From: Tachypleus tridentatus
Lineage: Eukaryota > Arthropoda > Merostomata > Xiphosura > Limulidae
Length of the DNA stretch: 64,000 nt
Direction of reading: 5' to 3'
Assembly: GCF_004210375.1 (NCBI RefSeq)
Contig: NC_134834.1
Span: 157,437,290 to 157,501,289 of the forward strand
A program made the position numbers and the translations under genes. Shown here piece by piece: positions 12,101-20,872 of the stretch. The notes under the pieces are model-generated. The model saw nothing but the letters and a program-made list of their open reading frames with translations, ran no database searches and had not been told where the DNA came from. The stretch's first letter is position 1. Each line of letters opens with the position of its first letter.

Positions 12101-14811
12101 CCAATTACTATGAATATGCAATTGGATAAACAGTTTCATTTATATCAGTGGTTCCCAATCAGGGGTGCTCGCACCCCTTGGGGGAGTGAGATAGCGTTCC
12201 AGGGGGTGCGAGATAACATTTCAGTTTATGCAACTTTTAGTTTTTTGTAATATTTTTTCTTTTCCAAATGTTTCGTTTTTGTTTATATATCATTAAAAAC
12301 TAATTATAAAAAGTTGTTTTGGCCACCTTCACCTTTATTCTTAAATAAATAATTACTGTGAGTGGTACGAGAACATATTAAATTTTTTTAGGGGTGAGGG
12401 GCATAAAAAAGGTTGGGAACCACTGATTTATATGCATTTATTTTTTAACTTTATATTTTTAAATAATATAAACTTTGTTTTCATAATACTAATCCATAAT
12501 TTGTTTTAAAAAAATCCTTCATTTTGTAAAGTTCTCGGTGAGACAGTAGTATGTTTACAACTTTACAACGCTAAAATCCCATGCTCGATTTAACGCGATG
12601 GACACAGCAAATAGTTCAATGTGGCTTTGCTTTAAAACAAACCTTTTGTAAATTAGAATTAATTGGAAGTTGTTTTTCTTCTTCATTAATAGGGAAAAGA
12701 AGTTAACATTGCACCATCAGCAGCTACAATAATTTTACAATTTAAATGTGTATTGTAGAAATCATTTATTTGTATTATAAGCAATATTGGAACACCATTC
12801 TTTATTAACATGTTTTCTTTTTACTAAGTATATTTTAAAATAATAGCTTTTATCTCTAAAATTTCCATTGTGTGTAGGTAACATTTGATGTATCAAATGC
12901 TTTCTCGAAATTCAAAAGACACTCAGTGCTTTATTATTATTATCTAAGTTTCAAGTATTATGTATGAAATTTAAAAGAACATTTTCAGTGTTAGCTTTTT
13001 TCCAAAACCCGTATTTTATTTTTATAAAACATTGGGTTTAATTAAATATTCAACCAACCAACTTTTCACTATTTTTTTTCTATGTCTAAGGAAACAACAA
13101 TAACAATGAAATTGATCTAGGTTTTATATAATCATTTCTATTTAGAGTGGCCCGGCATGGCTGGACTCATAATCTAAGAGTCGAGGGTTTGAATCTCCCG
13201 TCTCACCAAACATGCTCGCTCTTTCAGTCGTGAGGGAGTTATAATGTGACGGTCAATCCCACTATTCGTTGGTAAAATAGTAGCCCAAGAATTAGCGGTG
13301 GGTGGTGATGACTAGCTGCTTTCCCTCTAGCCTTACATTGCTAAATTAGGGACGGCTAGTGGAGATAGCTCTCGTATAGTTTTGCGCGAAATTCAAACAA
13401 ACAAACCTATTTAATGTTGTTTATCATAATTACTATAGCTTTCTTGGCTTTTCTGGGAAAGTACTTGTGAAAGGTAAGTAACAAATACATGTCAATAATT
13501 CTATATCATTTACAAATTTATTAACAGTACTCAATGACATCTATTGCGTTCTGGATTTTTCCCATTTTCAAGACTCGTGATTATGGTCGATCCACACTTA
13601 TTGCATGAAGGATAGAAACAGAAACATACAGTATTGCTAATGTAAGTTATATTAAATATTTCACAAGGTTAACTATAAGTTATTTTCACAAAATTTTCTG
13701 CCATATTTACAAAATTGTTATTAAGTTTATTTGTTTACATTCTACCTCCTGGTGGGACAGCGGAAAGTTGTTTTTATTATTAACCACAAAGCTATATTTT
13801 TGTACTCTGCCCACCACAGATATCGAAACCCGGTTTCTAGCAGTATACGTCCACAGACATATCACTGTGCTACAGCAGATTTGTTTGCTTTTGAATTTTG
13901 CACAAAACTGCACGAGGGCTATCTGCGCTAGCCGTCCTTAATTTGGCAGTGTAAGACTAGAGGGAAGGCAGCTAGTCATCACCTCCCACCGCCAACTCTT
14001 GGGATACTCTTTTACCAACGAATAGTGGGATTGATTGTCACATTATAACGCCCTCACGGCTGAAATGGCGAGCATGTTTTATTTGACGGGAATTGAAACC
14101 CGCGACCCTCAGATTACGAGTCGAATGCTTTAACCATCTGTCCATGCCAGGCTGCTATTGCAGGACAGCGATAACTTTATAAACTTACAACGCTAAAATT
14201 ATGGATTCGATTCACCGCTTTGGGCACAGTAAATAGCCCAATGTGGCTTTGCTCTAAAATAAACTAAGGCCAAATATTTAAAAGCTTCACTCTCATTTTA
14301 CTTGATATTATCCACGTAATCGGGTCGTACTACCTTATTATTTGTTTATAAATAAATCTATTAACAAAATGTAATTGTTTTATGATATCCCTTTAGATTT
14401 AAAAATTACTTTTATAGAGTTCGTTCTTTCGTTCCGTACTTTTGACTAATTTGTTCCTGTAAATTATAGAACTTTTTCGTAATATTGATTTAAGGGATAT
14501 TTGTTCCACTTTTTATGTGTTATATCTCTACCATTTATCACAGTTTCTTATTTTTTTCTGATGTTTTATATATATATATATACTAGTTTTTTCCTTACCT
14601 GTAGAAGGAAACATTTCGAATACTTCTCGAATTCTCGAACAGGCATCATGGTATCGATAACATTAATTGAAGATATTAATGTTCTATTTCAGATCCTCCT
14701 TGCGTGGACAATAAGCTAGCCAATTGTGGTCTCGTTGTAAGGGCACGTCTCTGCAATCACCGATACTACAAACAAGCTTGCTGCTTTTCTTGCAGAAAAT
14801 TCAAGGAATGA
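1..14811 (+). CDS. ADAMTS/ADAMTS-like secreted protein, C-terminal part (TSP1 repeats + PLAC), 5' partial
   Basis: Spliced CDS from exons 1-118, 1310-1517, 7070-7222, 7961-8134, 9632-9811, 10192-10336 and 14693-14811; phases agree at every junction and the stop is TGA at 14809. The protein shows the end of one thrombospondin type-1 repeat, then five whole TSP1 repeats, each opening W-x4-W-S-x-C-S-x2-C-G with six Cys, then a PLAC domain whose end has the paired Tyr and the CC-x2-SC pattern. Family knowledge: ADAMTS proteases and ADAMTS-like proteins are secreted extracellular-matrix proteins, and the TSP1 repeats bind matrix and carry C-mannose/O-fucose. Any metalloprotease, Cys-rich or spacer region lies upstream of the window, so protease versus protease-less ADAMTSL or papilin-type cannot be decided. 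At least six post-spacer TSP1 plus PLAC would fit an ADAMTS16/18-like layout, but this is weak. Introns sit at the same place in successive TSP1 repeats, between WS(E/K) and CS, phase 0. Confidence 0.88.
119..850 (+). repeat. 33/38-bp minisatellite derived from an exon-intron junction (array 1)
   Basis: About 11 regular units to ~545, then decayed units to ~850. Core: CAGAAAGAAGTGTAAAG followed by TTAAGTGAG and an ATATATACACTA or TATACTA spacer. The unit aligns with the end of exon a plus its donor: exon CAGAAAGGAGTGCAAAG then CTAGGTGAGTATACTA. Every unit keeps the GTGAG, but the last exon base is usually A rather than G. Confidence 0.93.
1310..1517 (+). CDS. ADAMTS-like gene, exon b (complete TSP1 and start of the next)
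   Basis: Acceptor TCTAAAG|A at 1309 and donor GAG|GTAAGT at 1518. 208 nt: one base completes the Arg codon of exon a, then 69 codons. It holds a TSP1 starting W-D-T-S-A-W-S-E-C-S and ends with the W-x4-W-S-E of the next repeat. Confidence 0.92.
1640..2880 (-). mobile_element. CR1-like non-LTR retrotransposon remnant (reverse transcriptase C-terminal region)
   Basis: Minus-strand translation gives, with breaks, a reverse transcriptase palm segment (F-A-D-V in place of F-A-D-D, then K-W-Q-x3-N-x3-C-K-V-M-H near 2640-2800). It continues as a R-P-H-L-E-Y-C-V segment near 2130-2160 and a L-R-G-N-M-I-E-M-F-K-I-L-N segment near 1960. Many stops; the second catalytic Asp of the FADD box is lost. A SINE interrupts it at 2291-2558. 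Confidence 0.75.
2291..2558 (+). mobile_element. SINE family A inserted in the CR1-like LINE
   Basis: tRNA-like head with a B-box-like GAGTTCAAATCC, then the conserved body and the tail CGCAGATAGCC...GCACGAAATTAAAAAC. Flanks repeat as AGCAATTAATGA (before) and AGCAATTGATGA (after), a likely target-site duplication with one mismatch. Confidence 0.85.
3474..4619 (-). mobile_element. Tc1/mariner-superfamily DNA transposon with terminal inverted repeats
   Basis: Ends CTCTTCAAAAAAAGAAACGC and its reverse complement, flanked by TA at 3472-3473 and 4620-4621. The minus strand encodes a broken DDE transposase: Q-H-D-N-A-R-P-H-T-A with V-L-P-W-P at 3850-3945, and downstream, in another frame, sequence resembling the usual Tc1 C-terminal part ending near 3655. 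Frameshifts and stops show it is inactive. It sits inside an LTR-like copy and so is younger than it. Confidence 0.88.
5135..5240 (+). mobile_element. SINE family A tail fragment in the LTR
   Basis: Contains the diverged tail GGACTATCTGCGCTAAATCTCG and GTGCGAGATTCAAACAAATC. The inverted LTR copy near 27530 lacks it, so it arrived after the two copies separated. Confidence 0.5.
6537..6640 (+). mobile_element. SINE family A 3' fragment
   Basis: TAGGGACGGCTAAGCGCAGA, then TTTGCGCGAAAATATTCCAAAC: the tail only, 5'-truncated. Confidence 0.7.
6668..6781 (-). mobile_element. SINE family B
   Basis: Minus-strand short tRNA-derived element: tail AATTAAACGCAAAGCTACAC, B-box-like AAAACCCGATTTTTAACG and head ...TACCGCTGAGTAACTGGGG. 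Shares its tail with family A but has a different head and no family A body. Confidence 0.75.
7070..7222 (+). CDS. ADAMTS-like gene, exon c (TSP1)
   Basis: Acceptor TTTTCTTAG|TGC and donor AAG|GTATTT; 51 codons in phase 0. It begins C-S-V-K-C-G, completing the TSP1 started in exon b, and ends W-T-L-S-L-W-S-K, the start of the next repeat. Confidence 0.92.
7557..7690. repeat. 62-bp direct tandem duplication
   Basis: Unit starting GTTGTTGTTTCATG at 7557 and again at 7619, one mismatch, with a partial third start at 7681. Lies in the intron before exon d. Confidence 0.9.
7961..8134 (+). CDS. ADAMTS-like gene, exon d (TSP1)
   Basis: Acceptor ACATTTAG|TGT and donor AAG|GTAAGT; 58 codons in phase 0. 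Begins C-S-G-P-C-G and ends with W-V-P-Q-E-W-S-K of the following repeat. Confidence 0.92.
8932..9197 (-). mobile_element. SINE family A
   Basis: Near full length on the minus strand, from tail TTTTGCGCAAAGCTACACG to head GGCCATGGCGGGCC, with B box GGGGATTCGAATC near 9130. ORFs here on both strands are SINE translations. Confidence 0.9.
9364..9426. repeat. Short inverted repeat (11-bp stem)
   Basis: CAAAACAAGGA near 9364 and TCCTTGTTTTG near 9416, with a ~40-base AT-rich loop. Could be the core of an old MITE; no terminal repeat or target duplication seen. Confidence 0.5.
9632..9811 (+). CDS. ADAMTS-like gene, exon e (TSP1)
   Basis: Acceptor TTTTATTAG|TGC and donor AAG|GTATTA; 60 codons in phase 0. 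Begins C-S-V-N-C-G and ends W-F-T-T-P-W-S-K. The open reading frame on the opposite strand here is a shadow. Confidence 0.92.
10192..10336 (+). CDS. ADAMTS-like gene, exon f (last TSP1)
   Basis: Acceptor TTTCGTAAAG|TGT and donor TTG|GTAAGG; 145 nt, ending in phase 1. Begins C-S-S-T-C-G, has a proline-rich stretch before the last two Cys, and ends C-P-E-P-E-V. A (TA)n tract lies just before the acceptor. Confidence 0.9.
10570..11560 (-). mobile_element. CR1-like LINE remnant, second copy
   Basis: Colinear on the minus strand with the remnant at 1640-2880: Y-N-K-C-K-L-I-H-V-G-Y near 11255, then A-N-K-T-L-G near 11130 and S-H-L-E-Y-C-V near 11030, with many breaks. Both copies are antisense to the host gene and lie in its introns. 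Confidence 0.7.
12146..12425. mobile_element. hAT-type MITE with perfect 8-bp target duplication
   Basis: Terminal inverted repeats CAGTGGTTCCCAA and TTGGGAACCACTG, flanked on both sides by ATTTATAT (12138-12145 and 12426-12433). 280 bp, AT-rich core, no coding. Ends of the CAGTGGTTC type and an 8-bp duplication are typical of hAT non-autonomous elements. Confidence 0.93.
12532..12645 (+). mobile_element. SINE family C
   Basis: Head GTGAGACAGTAGTATG, TTTACAACGCTAAAAT, and tail GCAAATAGTTCAATGTGGCTTTGCT. Same family as 26250-26374; diverged. Confidence 0.7.
13149..13409 (+). mobile_element. SINE family A
   Basis: GGCCCGGCATGGC head with a short deletion in the A-box region, then GGGTTTGAATCTC, complete body and tail GCGCGAAATTCAAACAAAC. 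Confidence 0.9.
13766..13877 (-). mobile_element. SINE family B, abutting a family A copy
   Basis: ATTAACCACAAAGCTATATT tail, GATATCGAAACCCGGTTTC B-box region and CTGTGCTACAGCAG head; the outermost head bases are missing where the family A copy begins. Confidence 0.8.
13878..14152 (-). mobile_element. SINE family A between a family B and a family C copy
   Basis: Near full length on the minus strand, from TTTGAATTTTGCACAAAACTG to GTCCATGCCAGGC. Confidence 0.88.
14153..14270 (+). mobile_element. SINE family C
   Basis: ACAGCGATAACTTTATAAAC, TACAACGCTAAAATTATGG and TAAATAGCCCAATGTGGCTTTGCTC mark it. It follows the family A copy with no gap. Confidence 0.7.
14693..14811 (+). CDS. ADAMTS-like gene, terminal exon (PLAC domain and stop)
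   Basis: Acceptor CTATTTCAG|AT in phase 1, joining as Asp. 39 residues follow to TGA at 14809-14811. Six Cys in the PLAC (protease and lacunin) arrangement: C-V-D-N, N-C, L-C-N, Y-Y-x3-CC-x2-SC. PLAC is the usual C-terminus of papilin, lacunin and several ADAMTS(L) proteins. Confidence 0.9.
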
Positions 14812-15429
14812 GCTCCCAAGAGAAGTTAATACTGTTCGGAAAACTAGGAGAGAAACTGGTTCCTTTATACCACATTAAAAATTTTAATCACTAAAATATT
14901 CCATTAACAACACTACAATTATTTTTTGACGTTTGTTGCTAAATAGTAGAGGATATCTTAATTTCAAAACAGACATTTCAATAAAAGCGTATGTGGTTTC
15001 TAATATCAAATGGTGTTTCCAGCAATTCATGGAACATTGGGAAAAAAAGTTGACTTAAAGTAACTCATTCTTTCCGTAGAATAAAACATACAACATCTGT
15101 TCTATACATCACCACTAGATGTAAATACAAATGTGATCACTCTTACAAAGATACCCCTGCATAAAGTATTGCTTCAAACGCAACAGGTAATCTACTATAA
15201 ACAGTGAAACTGAGAACCTGTTATATTACAGAGTAATCCGGTATAATAAACAAATGTAATTTAGAGGGTGTTTTTCTTCTTCAAGTTTAGGGCTATATAC
15301 CACTTCTTGGTACAGGGTATACTTTAGCTAATACACGGGATGTTATCACTTACGACGTGTATTGCACCCACTTCATAATTCGAGTTTGGTTTAAGAGAAA
15401 AAAAAAATCACTCTATTAAAACATCGTCT
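14812..15429 (+). other. 3' UTR and flank of the ADAMTS-like gene
   Basis: AT-rich sequence after the PLAC stop codon with AATAAA near 14980 and 15079. No further coding signal or repeat family seen. Confidence 0.5.
14980..14985 (+). promoter_or_regulatory. Candidate polyadenylation signal of the ADAMTS-like gene
   Basis: AATAAA about 170 bases after the stop codon at 14811. A second AATAAA lies near 15079. Choice not supported by transcript data. Confidence 0.5.
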
Positions 15430-15540
15430 CCCTCGGTGGAACAGCAGTTAGATTACGGACTTACAACACTTTTCCAGGGCTCGATCCCCGGCGTTGATAC
15501 AGAAGACACCCTACTGTGGCTTAGCTCTCAAAGAAATAAA
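15430..15540 (+). mobile_element. SINE family C
   Basis: GGTGGAACAGCAGTTAGATT head, GGGCTCGATCCCCGGCG B box and CTACTGTGGCTTAGCTCTCA tail. Confidence 0.7.
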
Positions 15541-15949
15541 AAAAACAATTAGAAAAATCGACAAAAGCAAATATATCTGTTTGTGTATCGACGTCAAACT
15601 ACATATATATGCATATAATGTTTTATTATTATAATATTTTAGAGCTCTCTTTTAATCATTGAAATTGCTTGTCCAATATCAGTTAAGTGAACACAAAAAT
15701 TATTCGAAGCGAACTTTTTAACTTACAAACCTAAACAGCTGATAGAATAACACACAGCACTTTCTGGGTCCGTAAAATTTAAATATAATATGGCAATGCC
15801 TATTACTACCAGTCAAATGACAAAGAAAAGTAAAAATATCCAACAACTTAGATTTTACATAAGATAAATAGCATTTTTCTGTATTTGTGGCAAAGTTACT
15901 TGGTCTATCTGACGTCGTTCCTAACTTCGAACTACTGACTAAATAGGTT

Positions 15950-16289
15950 GTTTTCAATTAAGCACAAAGCTACAATCCTTGTCGCACCAAACATGCTTGC
16001 TCTTTCAGCCGCGTAGGCGTTATAATGTGACGGTCAATCCTAGTCTTCGTTGGTAAAAGAATAGCCCAAGAGTTGGCAGTGGGTGGAGATGACTATCTGC
16101 CTTCCTTCTAGTCTTACACTGCTAAATTAGGGACGGCTAGCGCAGATAGCCCATGTGTAGCTTTGCGTGAAATTCAAAACAAACAAACACAGCTGCACAA
16201 TGGACTTTCTGTGCTCTGCCCAGCACGTGTATCGAAACCCGGTTTCTAGCAGCGTGACCCCCCCAGACATACCTCTGTGCTGCTGGGGG
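15950..16289 (-). mobile_element. SINE family B split by a family A insertion
   Basis: The two halves, 15950-15974 and 16189-16289, join into one minus-strand family B element (TTTTCAATTAAGCACAAAGC tail to GTGCTGCTGGGGGC head). The break lies in the tail; AGCTACA before and AGCTGCA after the insertion look like its target duplication. Confidence 0.85.
15975..16188 (+). mobile_element. SINE family A, 5'-truncated, nested in family B
   Basis: Starts within the tRNA-like head at TCCTTGTCGCACCAAACATG and runs through a complete body and tail to AAACAAACAC. Younger than the host family B copy. Confidence 0.88.
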
Positions 16290-16544
16290 CAACTAAAAAA
16301 TAAGGAAACCAGTTAGAAGCACGTTAACGTTAAGATATTCACTGCTATTATAAAAACGTGTTCAGAGAACTGAACTGTGGGATATTTAGTGGCAGCGCAT
16401 GGGTTTAAACAAAACTCGCTAGCTACTAAATCCAGAGTTCTAACAAAGGGTCAACCGGTGTTCTTGAAGAAAGAGATGGTTGCCCGAACAGGTCTTTTTA
16501 TAAATAGACTGTTAACAAATCTGACACTGTTCACAATGTATTTC

Positions 16545-16818
16545 TTTGATTTGGTTTGAATTTCGCGCAAAGCTATTCGAAGGCTATCTGCGCTAGCAGT
16601 ACCTAATTTAGCAGTGTAAGACTAGAGGGAAGGCAACTAGTCATCACCTCCCACCGCCAACTCTTGGGCTGCTCTTTTACCAACGAATAGTGGGATTGAC
16701 TGTAACTTTATAACGCCCCCACGGCTGAGAGGGCGAGCATGTTGGGTGTGACAGGGATTCGAACCCGCGACTCTCGGATTACGAGTCGAGCGCCTTAACC
16801 ACCTGGCCATGCCGGGCC
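16545..16818 (-). mobile_element. SINE family A
   Basis: Full length on the minus strand, from GGTTTGAATTTCGCGCAAAGC to GGCCATGCCGGGCC, one of the better preserved copies. Confidence 0.92.
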
Positions 16819-17084
16819 ATACTTCTTTGGAAGCTGGCCTGAAATATGAAGTATTACTTTTGGGGCTATTGTTATTTCTTCAGGCTGGTAACATTCAGAT
16901 GGATAAAGCATAATCGACTTTCACAAAATAATTCCATTGTTCCAAGTGCTACGGATAATGTGGCGTTATTTGATAAAGTTACAGTGTACTATTCATTTAT
17001 ATGTTATGCTAAAATTCCTGGTGAAGCTGGATTTCAAGAAAGCCGTCCACTATTGAATATCGTTATGTGATAATGATAAAAAAG

Positions 17085-17098
17085 GGGGTCGCGACCCC
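17085..17098. repeat. Perfect 14-bp palindrome GGGGTCGCGACCCC
   Basis: A GC-rich self-complementary word in AT-rich sequence just after the 16.8-17.07 kb segment. No matching partner end was found nearby. Confidence 0.6.
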
Positions 17099-17375
17099 GA
17101 GTTACATACATCATCATAACTGACAGTCTACAGTTAAATGACACTATACTTTATATATGCATCGTTATAATGAAGTAGTCCGTCTCTATGGCACACTGGA
17201 TTTACTTAGTGTTACAAATTCCAGTTGATTTGTAAAAAAGCGATGTTACAGTTCGGTGATTGTTACCATTAATGGCAGTGGGATCCCATAGAATTATTTT
17301 AGTAGTCTATTTTCTAAACTCATTCGTTGGAGATCACAGCTGAAGTGTACGTCTATGAGATTCTATGCACGTGGA

Positions 17376-17470
17376 ACCCGGAATGGACACGTTAAGGCGC
17401 TCTAATCTCAATCTGGATTTTGTGGGATCGAATCCACGTCCCACCAAATATACCTTCCCTTTAAAGCCTA
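17376..17470 (+). mobile_element. tRNA-like SINE head, diverged
   Basis: CGGAATGGACACGTTAAGGCG, then TGGGATCGAATCCACGTCCC and CCACCAAATATAC: resembles the family A head but with a different body. Possibly a separate small family. Confidence 0.5.
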
Positions 17471-17533
17471 AATCACAGTGGATTGAGTTTATTAACCATA
17501 GGTTATTTTAAAGTGCAGTTATAAAATTCATAG

Positions 17534-17808
17534 TGGCCCGGCATGGCCAGGTGGGTTAAAGCACTCGACTCGTAATTCGAGGGTCGCGAGTTCGAATCCC
17601 TGTCACACCAAACATGCTTGCCCTTTCAGCCGTGGGGACGTTATATTGTGACGATCAATCCCACTATTCGTTAGTAAAAGAGTAGCTCAAGAGTTGGCGG
17701 TGGGTGGCGATGACTAGCATCCTTTCCTCTAGTCTTACACTGTTAAATTAGGGCTGTCTAGTCGAGATAGCTCTCGTGTAGCTTTGTGTGAAACCCAAAA
17801 CAAACCAA
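17534..17808 (+). mobile_element. SINE family A
   Basis: Full length: GGCCCGGCATGGCCAGGTGG head, GAGTTCGAATCCC B box, body, and tail GTAGCTTTGTGTGAAACCC. Confidence 0.92.
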
Positions 17809-18171
17809 TTTATATGTATTGATAAACACAGACACTACCTTATAAGTTTTATGTAGTTTTATATAACCATAGATTATAATATAAAAAATACATTTCGAAA
17901 AAACTTTTCAAAGAACGCCATCAAGAGACATGACCCGTTAGAGGGCCAGTATCATATCAAATAACCACTCATGATAGTCCAAGGTAAGTATGAGCGACAG
18001 AAAAACGTTAGCATCTGAAAGAAAGAAACCAAATAACGCCATCGCTTTTGAAAAATCGTGAGAAGTGAATGGCAGTTGGAAAGAGTGCCACATATTAACA
18101 TCAATAAACGGTGCTACAGTAGTTGTGAGCCGTTAAAATTACCCTAAGTCTACTGTGTACACAAATAACTT

Positions 18172-18253
18172 GTTTGAAGTCAAGCATAAAACTACACAAT
18201 AAGCTATCTGTGTTCTGCCCACAACGGGTATTAAAACCCGATTTTTAGCGTTA
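18172..18253 (-). mobile_element. SINE family B fragment
   Basis: AAGCATAAAACTACACAATA tail and GTATTAAAACCCGATTTTTA; head missing. Confidence 0.65.
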
Positions 18254-18323
18254 ATCTTGTAGCACATAAATAACCAACAAAACAGATAGAACATAAATAC
18301 AAAAGTATTGCTTACAAATATTA

Positions 18324-19499
18324 TTAGGTTGTTCGAGAAATAACGGCGGATTTTTATTTCATACTTTTAGTCATTTATAGGGAAAAGAAGTCTCTATTTT
18401 ACAATTTCATATTTCCTATTAAAAAACTAAAGCTTTTCTTCTTTTCTTTAACTTTATTTCCAATGCTTTAAACCATTACAATTAATTATGGAAAAAAAAG
18501 TTAGGCATCACTTTTTTGAATGGATTCAAACTTGTTCTTAATTCATCGCAAACAGCTCGCAATATCAACCAAACATGGGACGAAGAAACCACCTCCAAAT
18601 GTATAGTACAACGTTGGTTCTAAAAGTTTTGTAATGTAGATACGAATCTTAAAGATAAGGAGGCCAGAGGACGTCCTTTTGCTGTTAAAAACAACCAACT
18701 GAGAGCATTAGTGGAAAGAAACCCGCGCCAAATGACACAGGAATTGGGTGTGGATGTTTCCACAAGTTCGGACCATCTCGAGTGAATTGGAAAAGTGAAG
18801 AAGCTCAACAAGTGTGTTCCTCACAAACTCAGTTAAAATCAGAAAAATCACCGTTTTGAACTGCGCTCTATACCGATTTTATACAAAAGAAATGACCCAT
18901 TTCTTGATCGAATTGACACCAGTGATGAAAAGTGGATCCTTTAAAACAACAGAAAACGATCTGCGCAGTAGCTCATCCGTTACAAACAGAAGATATATGA
19001 TGGTCTGCGGTCGGTATTATCCGCTACAGCTTACTTAACCAGATCCAGAATATCACTATGGAAAGTTACTGTCAATAATTGAAAGAAATACATGGAACGT
19101 TGCGTGAAAAATGCCAGCACTAGTCAATTGAAGAGTACCAATCTTGCTTCATGATAATGCTCGGCCACACGTTGCTCAAATGACGCTTCAGAAGTTCAAC
19201 AAATTGACCTATAAAACACTGCCGCATCTTCCTTACTCTCCAAACTTTTTCAAGCATTTGAACAACTTTTTACAGAACGAAAGATTCAACAACAAAACAG
19301 CAGCAGAGAATGACTAAAATTTTTTAGTTCTAGGACTTCAAGAGTTTTATCGTCATGGCATAAATAATCTTGTTTCCCGTTGGCAAAAGTGTGTTGATTT
19401 ACTAGGTACCTATTTTAATTAATAAAGTTGCTTTTGAATTTTTCATATTTTATTGAAGTTAAAAAATTAAAATCCGCTATTATTTTTCGAACAACCTAA
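18324..19499 (+). mobile_element. mariner transposon, transposase decayed
   Basis: Ends TTAGGTTGTTCGAGAAATAA and the near reverse complement TTATTTTTCGAACAACCTAA, flanked by TA (18322-18323, 19500-19501); 1176 bp. The plus strand carries a mariner transposase with frameshifts and stops: G-R-P-F-A-V near 18670, D-E-K-W-I-L near 18920, and L-H-D-N-A-R-P-H-V-A near 19150. The D-N-A-R-P-H box is the second catalytic Asp region of DD34D transposases. Confidence 0.9.
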
Positions 19500-19501
19500 T
19501 A

Positions 19502-20872
19502 TAAACATTGCCATTTATCCCAGATGAAGAAACGTCTACTTTTCGTGCTCGGGTTATCGGTTTTCTTTATGATTTTTATTTAGTAACCATTTAATAAACG
19601 ATTGATAATCTAAAAAACCTTCCTTTACTGCGAAAACTATAAAGTTAGTTTTTTTCCTGTTTATTTGATACATATATTACCCAAGTTATCACAAACATGT
19701 TTTTTCTTGTTTATGAACTAATATTTAATAAATATTTATGGAGTTTCTTACGCAACTATTATTGCAGCAGTTAACGTGTTCCCCCCACCCTCTCATTTAT
19801 TATTAATACAACTCTGGGCTCATAAGTAAATCATGCATTTTATCTTACAATAATAGTCAGCAAAACAAATGAGGGTGTGAATATTGAAACATTGCTGCTT
19901 ATAGACATTTTTATTAACATGTCTTAGTTATTATTTTCTCACATGTTCATGTTTTACCACGTGAAATTGTATAGACAGGTACAAATCTTTTACTTGCATA
20001 GTAGTGTGCGCATATGCTTTAACATAATGAGTGGTCTGACAACTGTAATATTAGCGAATAATTTTTAAAAGTGTTCTTATTAACTCCGAAATAGGCTTAA
20101 CATAGTGTTATTGTTAAATCTAAGTGACTTCAAAACAATGTATTTTGTTGTTTTGATTTTTTGTTTGGCAAGAGATTTTTTAAATAACTATCAAAACGTT
20201 AAAGATCCAGTTTTATAAAATAAAATTATACAATCCTGTGTGATCTTTAAAAACTGACATTAAATTAATTTTTTCCTCCTTTGTAGCATTGTATTAATGT
20301 AAAAAAAAAACAAAAAACACCTCAAGAAATCATCCTGATGACAAAAGAACTTTTATCGACACATGGGTTACCAAGGAGATGGAAAAAACAGTCGGGCGTG
20401 GTTATAAGATAATACACATTTGTAAAAGTTATTATTTTCCCGAAAAACTACCAAGCTTTTTAAATGTTACATTGATACACTTCTGAAAAAAACAGAAAAG
20501 TTCATGATGACCTTCTCACTGTGTTATATGGGAGGCAAAACAAGAACACATTGAACAGTATATTGAAAGGAAAAGCAAGTATAACAATGAATTAGTGTTT
20601 ACAACACCTTTCAACTTGCTTGGTGTTATGTCCAACTTGAAGCAATAAAGTTCAATTTGTTAGAAATGTGTTATCAAATTCGTGCGATATTATTTACCCC
20701 ACTCTGGGAAACATTATGTGGTTCTATAGCAAATTTCAATAGTTGTATACTTATTCAATACAAATCATTCCTAACATCTATATTGTCGAAGGTTTTCCAA
20801 ACGTTTTTGTGATTATGTATAACTCAAAAATCCAAATCTTTTAGTAAATGACGATAATATGGGTGAGAATGG
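19502..20872. other. AT-rich spacer, nothing recognised
   Basis: No ORF with protein-like composition, no SINE and no clear repeat; a poly-A run sits near 20300. Confidence 0.5.

Noticed and set aside
16738-16818. A tRNA gene at the SINE head (anticodon-loop-like CTCGTAA, B box GGTTCGAATCC)
   Set aside because: The same head recurs in all family A copies attached to the SINE body, pairing in the anticodon stem is imperfect, and there is no terminator; it is a tRNA-derived SINE promoter.
17085-17098. GGGGTCGCGACCCC as an operator or origin
   Set aside because: A single palindrome with no partner copies nearby; more likely a relic of a transposon end.
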